From an uncultured Porphyromonadaceae bacterium (GTDB lineage Bacteria > Bacteroidota > Bacteroidia > Bacteroidales > CAMTPD01): 7,884 nucleotides of DNA. The notes under the pieces were generated by a model. The model saw nothing but the letters and a program-made list of their open reading frames with translations, was not told the origin of the DNA and made no database searches. Positions 1-5,392 of the stretch are shown in pieces. The stretch covers positions 1-7,884 of the forward strand of contig CAMTPD010000046.1 of NCBI GenBank assembly GCA_947074265.1. Reading direction: 5' to 3'. Each line of letters starts with the position of its first letter. Position 1 is the stretch's first letter. Made by a program: the position numbers and the translations under genes.

Positions 1-117
1 ACCGTCCCTTACATCAGGAAGCGCACGGGAAACAATTACCGACATTGAATAGTCAATGTAAGCCGATTTCATTTCCTCCTCGATATTAATCTTTATAATT
101 CTATCTTGATCAGTCAT
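1..117 (-). CDS. gyrA: DNA gyrase subunit A, N-terminal fragment
   Basis: The reverse strand from the CAT at 115-117 reads 39 open codons to the window edge. They begin [20 protein letters not shown] and continue through [16 protein letters not shown], the signature N-terminus of GyrA (E. coli has [29 protein letters not shown] at the same place). GyrA is the DNA-breaking and rejoining subunit of the GyrA2GyrB2 topoisomerase that introduces negative supercoils. The quinolone-resistance region and catalytic tyrosine lie beyond the window, so integrity of the gene cannot be judged. The start is fixed by homology and by an in-frame TAA directly upstream (118-120 on the plus strand). The gene is divergent from clpC, sharing a 280-base intergenic region. 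The similarity of the first 39 residues leaves little doubt over GyrA; ParC is the main alternative. Confidence 0.93.
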   Translation of the reverse strand, partial: MTDQDRIIKINIEEEMKSAYIDYSMSVIVSRALPDVRDG

Positions 118-165
118 TTAAATATTTATTTATTTAAAATATTATCAACTACGTGAAAAATCGCA

Positions 166-196
166 CTAAGGTAAGCTTTTCCGAGTGATTACGAAA
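166..196 (-). promoter_or_regulatory. Putative gyrA promoter, Bacteroidota type
   Basis: On the minus strand TTTC (193-196) and TACCTTAG (166-173) are separated by exactly 19 bases. The Bacteroidota primary-sigma consensus is TTTG, about 19 bases, TAnnTTTG, so each box has one mismatch. This would place transcription start near 160 and give a leader of about 40 bases before gyrA. The call rests on motif and spacing only. Confidence 0.42.
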
Positions 197-263
197 CAAA
201 ATACAACAAAAGTTTATGCTTTTAATGGCACATTTGGTAGTATAAAATATTTTGGCAAGGTTA

Positions 264-293
264 TTGATGCATCATATATATTGGAGTTCTTTG
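264..293 (+). promoter_or_regulatory. Weak candidate clpC promoter
   Basis: TTG at 264-266 and GTTCTTTG at 286-293 are separated by 19 bases. Both keep the core of the Bacteroidota -33 (TTTG) and -7 (TAnnTTTG) boxes but the TA of the -7 box is missing. A start near 300 would leave a leader of about 100 bases. TATATTGG at 277-284 is an alternative -7 box, but its TTTG (251-254) sits 22 bases away. Neither is convincing alone. Confidence 0.25.
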
Positions 294-397
294 CACAAAT
301 AGACGTTAATCTAAAGAAAGTTTGTCATGCGCATTGCTCCTATTGAATTAAAGAATATATTTACAAACATATCATACGTATAGCTGTTAAAGTATAT

Positions 398-2617
398 ATG
401 AAAACAAACAGAATAAACTATTCAAATCTTAAATATATGCAGAATAAACACTCCGAATACTCTTTGAGTGATTATGACATGAATCAAATTTTCTTAAATA
501 ATGAAGAAAATCGTCACTGTTACGAGCAAGACCAAGCATCGGATATTCGTAACGGATTCACTGATGATGAAGACGATGAAGAAGATGAAGATTACAATCA
601 AAAGAAAGAACCATCGTACGGATCTACCTCAAACCCGACGTCGAAAGTAGGTAATGACACCCCTGTACTTGACAACTTCGGAACCGATCTTACGCGTGCA
701 GCAGCCGAAAACAGACTCGATCCTATTGTAGGACGTGAAAAAGAAATCGAACGTTTGGCGCAGATCTTGAGTAGAAGAAAGAAGAACAACCCTGTTCTTA
801 TCGGTGAGCCTGGAGTAGGAAAGTCTGCTATAGTAGAAGGCTTGGCCCTTCGTATCATTCAGCGCAAAGTATCGCGCGTATTGTTTGACAAGCGAGTTGT
901 AAGTCTGGACCTTACTTCAGTTGTGGCCGGCACCAAATACAGAGGACAATTTGAAGAACGTATCAAAGCCATTCTAAACGAGCTATCTAAGAATCCGAAC
1001 ATTATATTATTCATCGACGAAATACACACGTTGGTCGGTGCAGGCTCGGCAGCCGGATCTATGGATGCAGCCAACATTCTAAAACCGGCATTGGCACGAG
1101 GTGAAATACAATGTATCGGAGCTACTACGCTGGATGAATACAGAAAAAACATCGAGAAAGACGGAGCATTGGAACGTCGTTTCCAAAAAGTAATCGTAGA
1201 TCCTACTACAGCTGAAGAAACACTCCAAATCTTGCAAAATATAAAGGAACGCTACGAAGAGCACCACAACGTAATCTATACGCCGGAAGCTATTCAAGCA
1301 TGTGTTACACTGACCGACCGCTACATCAGCGATCGCAACTTCCCCGATAAGGCTATAGATGCTCTTGATGAGGCTGGTTCGCGCGTACACATTACAAATA
1401 TTACTGTTCCGAAAAACATCGAAGATCTCGAAGCTAAGATTGAAGAGACAAAACAAGAGAAGATTCAGGCAGTTAAATCGCAAAACTTCGAACTTGCAGC
1501 AAGCTATCGTGACAAAGAGCGTCAGTATCTGCTCGATCTGGAGGTTGCGAAAACGAAATGGGAAGAAGAGCTTCAGCGCAACAAAGAGATTGTAGATGAA
1601 GAAAAAATAGCAGAAGTTGTTGCCATGATGTCAGGTGTACCTGTACAACGCATTGCCAAAGCCGAAAACCAAAAGCTTCAGGAAATGGCCGAAGTACTTA
1701 AAAGTCGCGTGATCGGACAAGACGAAGCCGTAAATAAAATTGTAAAAGCAATTCAGCGCAACCGCGTAGGATTGAAAGATCCGAACAAACCAATCGGAAA
1801 CTTCATGTTCCTGGGCCCTACCGGTGTAGGTAAAACACACTTGGCAAAGAAGCTTGCAGAATTTCTTTTCGACTCTCCCGATGCCATTATTCGTATCGAC
1901 ATGAGTGAATACATGGAGAAGTTTGCCGTATCGCGCCTTGTAGGAGCGCCTCCGGGATACGTAGGTTATGAAGAAGGCGGACAGCTTACCGAAAAAGTAA
2001 GACGCAAACCTTATTCGGTAGTTTTGTTTGATGAAATCGAGAAAGCACACCCGGATGTATTCAACATCTTGCTGCAAGTACTCGACGAAGGTCGCCTTAC
2101 CGACAGCCTTGGACGCAAGATAGACTTCAAGAATACCATTGTAATCATGACGTCAAACATCGGTACACGTCAGTTGAAAGAGTTTGGTAAAGGCGTAGGA
2201 TTCAGCACCACCAATACAGAAACAGACAAAGAATTCTCCAGAAGCGTGATACAAAAAGCCTTGAACAGAGCCTTTGCTCCGGAGTTTCTTAACCGTGTGG
2301 ATGACATTGTGATGTTTGACCAACTTGACAAAGCGGCTATTCATAAAATCATTGACCTTGAGTTGCAAGGATTCTACAAACGCGTACTCAACTTGGGTTA
2401 CGAGCTTGTAATTACCGAAGCTGCCAAAGACTTTATCGCAACCAAAGGCTATGATGTACAATTTGGTGCACGTCCGCTAAAACGTGCCATCCAAAAGTAT
2501 CTTGAAGATGAGATGGCAGAAATGATTATCAAGGCTACTGTAAGCGAAGGAGACATTATTCATGTTGATTTTGATCAAGAGCAACAAAAAATCACAATCG
2601 ACATCAGAAAGAAATAA
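398..2617 (+). CDS. clpC: ClpC-type AAA+ unfoldase lacking the N-terminal Clp_N domain
   Basis: This 739-residue class I Clp/Hsp100 ATPase would unfold substrates and feed them to the ClpP peptidase in the cytoplasm. Visible parts in order: a non-conserved leader (1-52), an acidic Asp/Glu linker (about 55-65), AAA module 1 with Walker A GEPGVGKS (136-143), substrate pore loop GTKYRGQF and Walker B LFIDE (204-208), a UVR-like coiled-coil middle segment (about 341-395), AAA module 2 with Walker A GPTGVGKT (473-480), pore loop GYVGY and Walker B LFDE (543-546), and VGF (600-602), the ClpP-docking tripeptide. The C-terminal D2-small domain is complete. Full-length ClpC is usually 810-860 residues; the roughly 150-residue double Clp_N repeat that binds adaptors and substrates is absent. 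The ATG at 398 is the only ATG after an in-frame TGA at 344-346, so no longer frame was missed. No Shine-Dalgarno is seen, which is common in this phylum. The stop is TAA. Both ATPase modules look functional. Confidence 0.95.
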   Translation: MKTNRINYSNLKYMQNKHSEYSLSDYDMNQIFLNNEENRHCYEQDQASDIRNGFTDDEDDEEDEDYNQKKEPSYGSTSNPTSKVGNDTPVLDNFGTDLTRAAAENRLDPIVGREKEIERLAQILSRRKKNNPVLIGEPGVGKSAIVEGLALRIIQRKVSRVLFDKRVVSLDLTSVVAGTKYRGQFEERIKAILNELSKNPNIILFIDEIHTLVGAGSAAGSMDAANILKPALARGEIQCIGATTLDEYRKNIEKDGALERRFQKVIVDPTTAEETLQILQNIKERYEEHHNVIYTPEAIQACVTLTDRYISDRNFPDKAIDALDEAGSRVHITNITVPKNIEDLEAKIEETKQEKIQAVKSQNFELAASYRDKERQYLLDLEVAKTKWEEELQRNKEIVDEEKIAEVVAMMSGVPVQRIAKAENQKLQEMAEVLKSRVIGQDEAVNKIVKAIQRNRVGLKDPNKPIGNFMFLGPTGVGKTHLAKKLAEFLFDSPDAIIRIDMSEYMEKFAVSRLVGAPPGYVGYEEGGQLTEKVRRKPYSVVLFDEIEKAHPDVFNILLQVLDEGRLTDSLGRKIDFKNTIVIMTSNIGTRQLKEFGKGVGFSTTNTETDKEFSRSVIQKALNRAFAPEFLNRVDDIVMFDQLDKAAIHKIIDLELQGFYKRVLNLGYELVITEAAKDFIATKGYDVQFGARPLKRAIQKYLEDEMAEMIIKATVSEGDIIHVDFDQEQQKITIDIRKK

Positions 2618-2640
2618 CATACATTCGTTGATTTCTAACA

Positions 2641-2660
2641 GATAAGGTTTATCCCTTATC
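2641..2660 (+). other. Short hairpin in clpC 3' untranslated region
   Basis: GATAAGG (2641-2647) and CCTTATC (2654-2660) form a perfect 7-bp stem with a 6-base loop, 24 bases after the clpC stop. It has no T-run after it, so it is not itself a terminator. It may protect the 3' end of the message. Confidence 0.4.
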
Positions 2661-2670
2661 TCTCACATAC

Positions 2671-2710
2671 AAATCCCTGTCAACTAGCTTGGCGGGGATT
2701 TTTTATTTTT
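2671..2710 (+). terminator. Rho-independent terminator of clpC
   Basis: The arms 2671-2683 and 2689-2701 pair over 13 bp, with two G-U wobbles at 2678 and 2680, around the 5-base loop CTAGC. The right arm runs into TTTTTT (2699-2704) and then ATTTTT. Stem, small loop and T-tract are all in canonical order. The terminator separates clpC from htpG, so the two genes are probably not one operon. Confidence 0.88.
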
Positions 2711-2711
2711 G
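2704..2711 (+). promoter_or_regulatory. Perfect -7 box inside the clpC terminator tail
   Basis: TATTTTTG at 2704-2711 matches the Bacteroidota -7 consensus TAnnTTTG in full. No TTTG is found 19 bases upstream; that position lies in the terminator stem. It overlaps a T-tract, so it may be chance. If active, transcription would start near 2718 and run into the structured intergenic region. Confidence 0.3.
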
Positions 2712-2804
2712 TGCAAACCATAGACTTGCGCAATGCGAGTGTTAAGGTCATTATATGCAATGATTATACATTGTTTTCACGAGAGCTAAGCTTAGACAGG
2801 TACG

Positions 2805-2823
2805 TGTCTAAGATGTGTACACG
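2805..2823 (+). repeat. 19-bp direct repeat, copy 1
   Basis: TGTCTAAGATGTGTACACG occurs here and again at 2850-2868 with no mismatch, on a 45-base period. It contains the GTGTACAC palindrome. A third partial copy, TGTCTAAG, lies at 2873-2880, and an inverted partial copy at 2791-2798. Confidence 0.85.
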
Positions 2824-2849
2824 TACGTGACGCATTCTTGTCATATACC

Positions 2850-2868
2850 TGTCTAAGATGTGTACACG
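2850..2868 (+). repeat. 19-bp direct repeat, copy 2
   Basis: This is the exact second copy of the element at 2805-2823. It is followed directly by ATCGTGTCTAAG, so its right end forms the 12-bp palindrome 2864-2875. Confidence 0.85.
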
Positions 2869-2942
2869 ATCGTGTCTAAGCTTAATTGATGCAACAATAC
2901 GATTTAACCCCTACTCTTGTCGAAATTAACACCCGCAAAGTG

Positions 2943-2971
2943 TGGCAAAGCGACTCGCATTGCCATTTTTT
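2943..2971 (+). terminator. Hairpin plus T-run upstream of htpG
   Basis: TGGCAA (2943-2948) pairs with TTGCCA (2960-2965). After one A-A mismatch GCG (2950-2952) pairs with CGC (2956-2958) around the loop ACT. Six Ts follow at 2966-2971. It is terminator-like in the plus direction only. clpC already has a terminator 240 bases earlier, so this one would serve a separate intergenic transcript or act as a leader attenuator. Confidence 0.5.
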
Positions 2972-2999
2972 CAGTTTTTCACAATCAAAGACAGATATT

Positions 3000-3028
3000 A
3001 TGGCAAACAAGTAATGACAATATGACAA
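3000..3028 (+). promoter_or_regulatory. Three ATGnCAA repeats upstream of htpG, possible operator
   Basis: ATGGCAA (3000-3006), ATGACAA (3014-3020) and ATGACAA (3022-3028) lie in tandem 86-114 bases before the htpG start. The last overlaps the expected -33 region of the candidate promoter. Chaperone genes are commonly stress-regulated, so a regulator site is plausible. I cannot name a regulator for this motif, and no CIRCE element is present. Confidence 0.3.
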
Positions 3029-3051
3029 ACTGAGCTGCGGCATGCTTTTTG
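3021..3051 (+). promoter_or_regulatory. Weak candidate htpG promoter
   Basis: TATG (3021-3024) and GCTTTTTG (3044-3051) are separated by 19 bases, the Bacteroidota spacing. The TTTG of the -7 box is intact but its TA is missing, and the -33 box has one mismatch. Start of transcription would fall near 3058, giving a leader of about 55 bases. Confidence 0.27.
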
Positions 3052-3064
3052 AATATAAATTAAC

Positions 3065-3081
3065 GCGGATGCATTGTCCGC
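3065..3081 (+). other. Small hairpin in the htpG leader
   Basis: GCGGA (3065-3069) and TCCGC (3077-3081) form a perfect 5-bp GC-rich stem with the 7-base loop TGCATTG, 32 bases before the ATG in otherwise AT-rich DNA. It is small enough to be chance. It could act on translation or message stability. Confidence 0.25.
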
Positions 3082-3113
3082 ATAATACATATAACTAAAA
3101 AATAATATTACAT

Positions 3114-4001
3114 ATGAGCAAGACTGGACATATTGGTGTTACTACAGACAACATCTTTCCTATTATTAAGAAATTCCTTTACAGCGACCATGAAATCTTT
3201 CTTCGTGAAATCGTTTCAAATGCAGTAGATGCTACACAGAAGCTTAAAACGTATGCTTCGGTTGGTGAGTTTAAAGGCGAACTAGGCGAACTAGTGGTAC
3301 GTGTTTCTGTAGACAAAGAAGCTAAAACATTAACAATTTCGGACTGCGGTATTGGCATGACTGCCGACGAGATTGAACGCTATATCAATCAAATCGCTTT
3401 CTCAAGTGCCGAAGAGTTCCTTGAAAAGCACAAAAACGACGCGAATACCATCATCGGCCACTTCGGTCTTGGTTTCTACTCGGCATTTATGGTGTCTAAG
3501 AAAGTAGAAATCGTTACAAAATCGTACAAAGAAGGTGCTGTTCCGATGAAATGGAGCTGCGACGGTACGCCTGAGTATTCGCTAGAGGAAACTACTAAAG
3601 CAACAAGAGGTACAGACATCATCCTTTACATCGACGACGAGAACCTTGAGTTTCTTGAAGAAGGTCGCGTAATCGGATTGTTGAAGAAATACTGCAAATT
3701 CCTTCCTATCCCTATCGCTTGCGGTAAAGTAAAAGAATGGAAAGACGGCAAAGAAGTTGAAACAGACAAAGACAATATCATCAACGATACACATCCTGCA
3801 TGGGTGAAGAAGCCATCGGAACTTACCGACGAAGATTACATCAAGTTCTACCACGAACTATATCCTCACTCGGAAGAGCCTTTGTTCTGGATTCACCTAA
3901 ATGTAGACTATCCGTTCAACCTTACAGGTATTCTTTACTTCCCTAAAGTGAAAAACAACATCGAATTGCAACGTAACAAAATTCATTTGTATTGCAACTA
4001 G
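3114..4001 (+). CDS. htpG: HtpG N-terminal fragment (ATPase and start of middle domain)
   Basis: If TAG is read as stop, this 295-residue product holds the whole ATP-binding domain and about the first 75 residues of the middle domain, ending at LYCN. It lacks the conserved middle-domain arginine used for ATP hydrolysis and the dimerisation domain, so it should not cycle as a chaperone by itself. The break falls inside the folded middle domain, not at a domain border, so a stable natural split is unlikely. It is part of the interrupted gene 3114-5168. Confidence 0.7.
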   Translation: MSKTGHIGVTTDNIFPIIKKFLYSDHEIFLREIVSNAVDATQKLKTYASVGEFKGELGELVVRVSVDKEAKTLTISDCGIGMTADEIERYINQIAFSSAEEFLEKHKNDANTIIGHFGLGFYSAFMVSKKVEIVTKSYKEGAVPMKWSCDGTPEYSLEETTKATRGTDIILYIDDENLEFLEEGRVIGLLKKYCKFLPIPIACGKVKEWKDGKEVETDKDNIINDTHPAWVKKPSELTDEDYIKFYHELYPHSEEPLFWIHLNVDYPFNLTGILYFPKVKNNIELQRNKIHLYCN

Positions 4002-5168
4002 GTGTTTGTAACCGACTCTGTAGAAGGTATTGTACCGGAATTCCTTACTTTGTTGCATGGTGTGATCGACTCTCCGGATATCCCGCTTAACGTTTCACGC
4101 TCATACTTGCAAAGTGATTCGAATGTGAAGAAAATTTCGAACCACATCACGAAGAAAGTTGCTGATAAACTTGAGGAAATTTTCAAGGCAGACAGACCTC
4201 AATTCGAAGAAAAGTGGGACAGCTTGAAGTTGTTCATCGAATACGGAATGCTTTCGGATGAGAAGTTTTACGAAAGAGCTCAAAAGTTTGCTCTATTGAA
4301 GAATGTAGACGGCAAGTGCTTCACCTTCGAAGAGTACAAGAGCTTAATTACAGACAATCAAACAGACAAAGACGGTAATCTTGTTTACCTATATACCAAC
4401 GATAAGGTATCTCAATATAGCTACATCGAGGCTGCTAAAAACAAAGGTTACGATGTATTGTTGATGGACGGCCAACTAGATGTACATCTTGTAGGCATGT
4501 TGGAACATAAATTTGAGAAGTCTATCTTCGTACGCGTAGACAGTAACACGGCCGACAACTTGATCAGAAAAGATAACGTTGCGGAAGTAAATCTTTCGAG
4601 CGAAGAGAAGTTTGAACTTCAAACTACCTTCAAATCTCAAATTCCTCAAATGGAAAAAACTGAGTTTATGGTAGAGATCGAAGCGCTTGGTGAAAATGCG
4701 GCTCCGGTTATGATTACGCAAAGTGAATACATGCGTCGTATGAAAGAAGTGGCAGCTATGAATCCGAATATGGCATTCTACGGCGAATTGCCAGAAAGCT
4801 ACAACTTGGTTCTTAACTCAGAGCATGCACTTGTAAAACGTGTACTTGAAGAAGAAAAATTGGCTTGCGATAGCCAAATCTCTCCTCTTGTAGCTGACAA
4901 AAAAGGGTGGGAAGCTCGTAAAGAGGATCTTCTTACAATACAACGTGGCAAAAAGGCTGAAGAGATTACTGCTTCTGAAAGCGAAGATTTGAAGAATACA
5001 GAATCTAAAATCGGCGATCTTACAAAAGAAATTGAAGGTATCATTGCTTCATACGCTGCCGACAACAAACTGGTAAGACAACTTATCGATCTTGCTTTGC
5101 TTCAAAACGGAATGCTTAAGGGCGAGTCTCTTAGCAACTTTGTAAAACGTAGCATCGATATGATCTAA
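4002..5168 (+). CDS. htpG: HtpG C-terminal fragment (rest of middle and dimerisation domains)
   Basis: The frame stays open for 388 codons directly after the TAG. It begins with GTG at 4002-4004, which could in principle serve as a reinitiation codon touching the stop; the next in-frame ATG is at 4248. No Shine-Dalgarno precedes the GTG. The product would contain the middle-domain arginine and the C-terminal dimer interface but no ATP site. That the fragment has no further damage is the main sign that the break is recent, erroneous or tolerated. Confidence 0.55.
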   Translation: MFVTDSVEGIVPEFLTLLHGVIDSPDIPLNVSRSYLQSDSNVKKISNHITKKVADKLEEIFKADRPQFEEKWDSLKLFIEYGMLSDEKFYERAQKFALLKNVDGKCFTFEEYKSLITDNQTDKDGNLVYLYTNDKVSQYSYIEAAKNKGYDVLLMDGQLDVHLVGMLEHKFEKSIFVRVDSNTADNLIRKDNVAEVNLSSEEKFELQTTFKSQIPQMEKTEFMVEIEALGENAAPVMITQSEYMRRMKEVAAMNPNMAFYGELPESYNLVLNSEHALVKRVLEEEKLACDSQISPLVADKKGWEARKEDLLTIQRGKKAEEITASESEDLKNTESKIGDLTKEIEGIIASYAADNKLVRQLIDLALLQNGMLKGESLSNFVKRSIDMI

Positions 5169-5200
5169 TCTTTCGATATAACAATAATAATTCGATATTT

Positions 5201-5246
5201 AGTCGGGCTTCTATTCCTATATGGTATGGAAGCCCGGCTTTTTTTA
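5201..5246 (+). terminator. Rho-independent terminator of htpG
   Basis: AGTCGGGCTTC (5201-5211) pairs with GAAGCCCGGCT (5229-5239) over 11 bp with one G-U wobble. The stem extends inward through TAT/ATG and CC/GG around the loop TATAT. Seven Ts follow at 5239-5245. It lies 32 bases after the htpG stop and separates htpG from the patatin gene. Confidence 0.92.
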
Positions 5247-5332
5247 TTTGATCTTTATGCCTGCTTTACTGTAACGATTCATATTTTATATCTAATTTTG
5301 ATTATTAAAATACATTGTGTGAATGATCTGTT

Positions 5333-5340
5333 TACATTTG
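5333..5340 (+). promoter_or_regulatory. -7 box of the patatin gene promoter
   Basis: TACATTTG is a perfect match to TAnnTTTG and lies 52 bases before the ATG at 5393. The -33 position (5310-5313, ATAC) does not match TTTG; a TTG at 5315-5317 is only 15 bases away. Start of transcription would be near 5347. A weak Shine-Dalgarno-like AAGGA lies at 5372-5376. Confidence 0.5.
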
Positions 5341-5392
5341 CATCCGTATTTATTACGTTAGTTTCACGATCAAGGAAAGATATAAGATATTT

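Larger units (their letters stand above)
2787..2884. repeat. Palindrome-rich block with 12-bp inverted repeat
   Basis: TAAGCTTAGACA (2787-2798) is the exact reverse complement of 2873-2884, and the pairing continues inward with few mismatches. Several perfect palindromes lie within or at the edge of the block: CTAAGCTTAG (2786-2795), GTGTACAC twice (2815-2822, 2860-2867), CACGTACGTG (2820-2829) and ACACGATCGTGT (2864-2875). CTTAGACA (2791-2798) also pairs with TGTCTAAG (2805-2812). Such a density in 100 bases is far above chance. Confidence 0.8.
2730..2963. repeat. 11-bp inverted repeat bounding the intergenic structured region
   Basis: GCAATGCGAGT (2730-2740) and ACTCGCATTGC (2953-2963) are perfect reverse complements 212 bases apart. 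They bracket the palindromic block symmetrically. No target-site duplication is evident outside them, which argues against a simple transposed element. They could be the end stem of an RNA or the degraded ends of a miniature element. Confidence 0.6.
2718..2971 (+). ncRNA. Candidate structured RNA or palindromic element between clpC and htpG
   Basis: No protein gene is visible in the 496 bases between clpC and htpG. This part can fold as one closed unit. An 11-bp end stem (2730-2740 with 2953-2963) encloses ATTGTT (2770-2775) with AACAAT (2893-2898), then a 12-bp stem (2787-2798 with 2873-2884), CGTGT (2803-2807) with ACACG (2864-2868), and an apical arm (2819-2831 with 2840-2852, with mismatches). 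A -7 box lies just upstream (2704-2711) and a hairpin plus six Ts (2943-2971) at the end. That layout fits an RNA of about 250 bases. The folding was done by eye. The terminator hairpin and the end stem share bases, so they cannot form together. A non-coding palindromic repeat element is an equally good reading. I do not recognise it as a named RNA family. Confidence 0.28.
3114..5168 (+). pseudogene. htpG: Chaperone HtpG (Hsp90) interrupted by an in-frame TAG
   Basis: HtpG is the cytoplasmic bacterial Hsp90, an ATP-driven dimeric folding chaperone. Read through the stop, the frame is 684 codons, about the usual Bacteroidota length. The GHKL ATPase domain (about 1-215) has LREIVSNAVDA with Glu32 and Asn36, DCGIGM (77-82) and GHFGLGFYSAF (115-125). 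The middle domain (about 220-490) holds NVSRSYLQ with Arg329, equivalent to E. coli Arg336. The C-terminal dimerisation domain carries a charged coiled-coil insertion (about 595-645) and ends VKRSIDMI. Codon 296 is TAG (3999-4001), in LYCN-stop-VFV. From memory of family members the residue there is Gln, so a single CAG to TAG transition explains it. Nothing else in the frame is damaged, which points to a very recent mutation, a sequencing error, or suppression or reinitiation. The start ATG at 3114 matches the family N-terminus. The natural stop is TAA at 5166-5168. Identity is certain; loss of function is not. Confidence 0.85.

Noticed and set aside
327..383. 18-codon open frame starting ATG at 327, ending TAG 14 bases before clpC
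   Set aside because: Too short, no recognisable sequence and no ribosome site; a leader peptide cannot be supported from sequence alone.
347..397. Upstream ATT as an alternative clpC start adding 17 residues
   Set aside because: ATT starts are very rare and the added residues do not resemble the Clp_N domain.
1079..2077. Long open frames on the minus strand inside clpC (1079-1483 and 1631-2077)
   Set aside because: They lie antisense to conserved AAA+ coding sequence, have no family resemblance and no promoter or start signal; they are coding-strand shadows.
2850..2868. Resemblance of the repeat to transposase mosaic-end or library adapter sequence (CTGTCT and AGATGTGTA)
   Set aside because: Only short pieces match and they are in the wrong order and orientation relative to one another. 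The 19-mer occurs twice in a symmetric palindromic context, which adapter contamination would not give.
2786..2885. CRISPR array
   Set aside because: Only two full repeat copies, with a 26-base gap itself made of palindromic parts; no further copies and no cas genes.
2943..2965. Sigma-54 promoter suggested by TGGCA and TTGC
   Set aside because: GG and GC are 18 bases apart rather than about 12, and the two are the arms of a hairpin.
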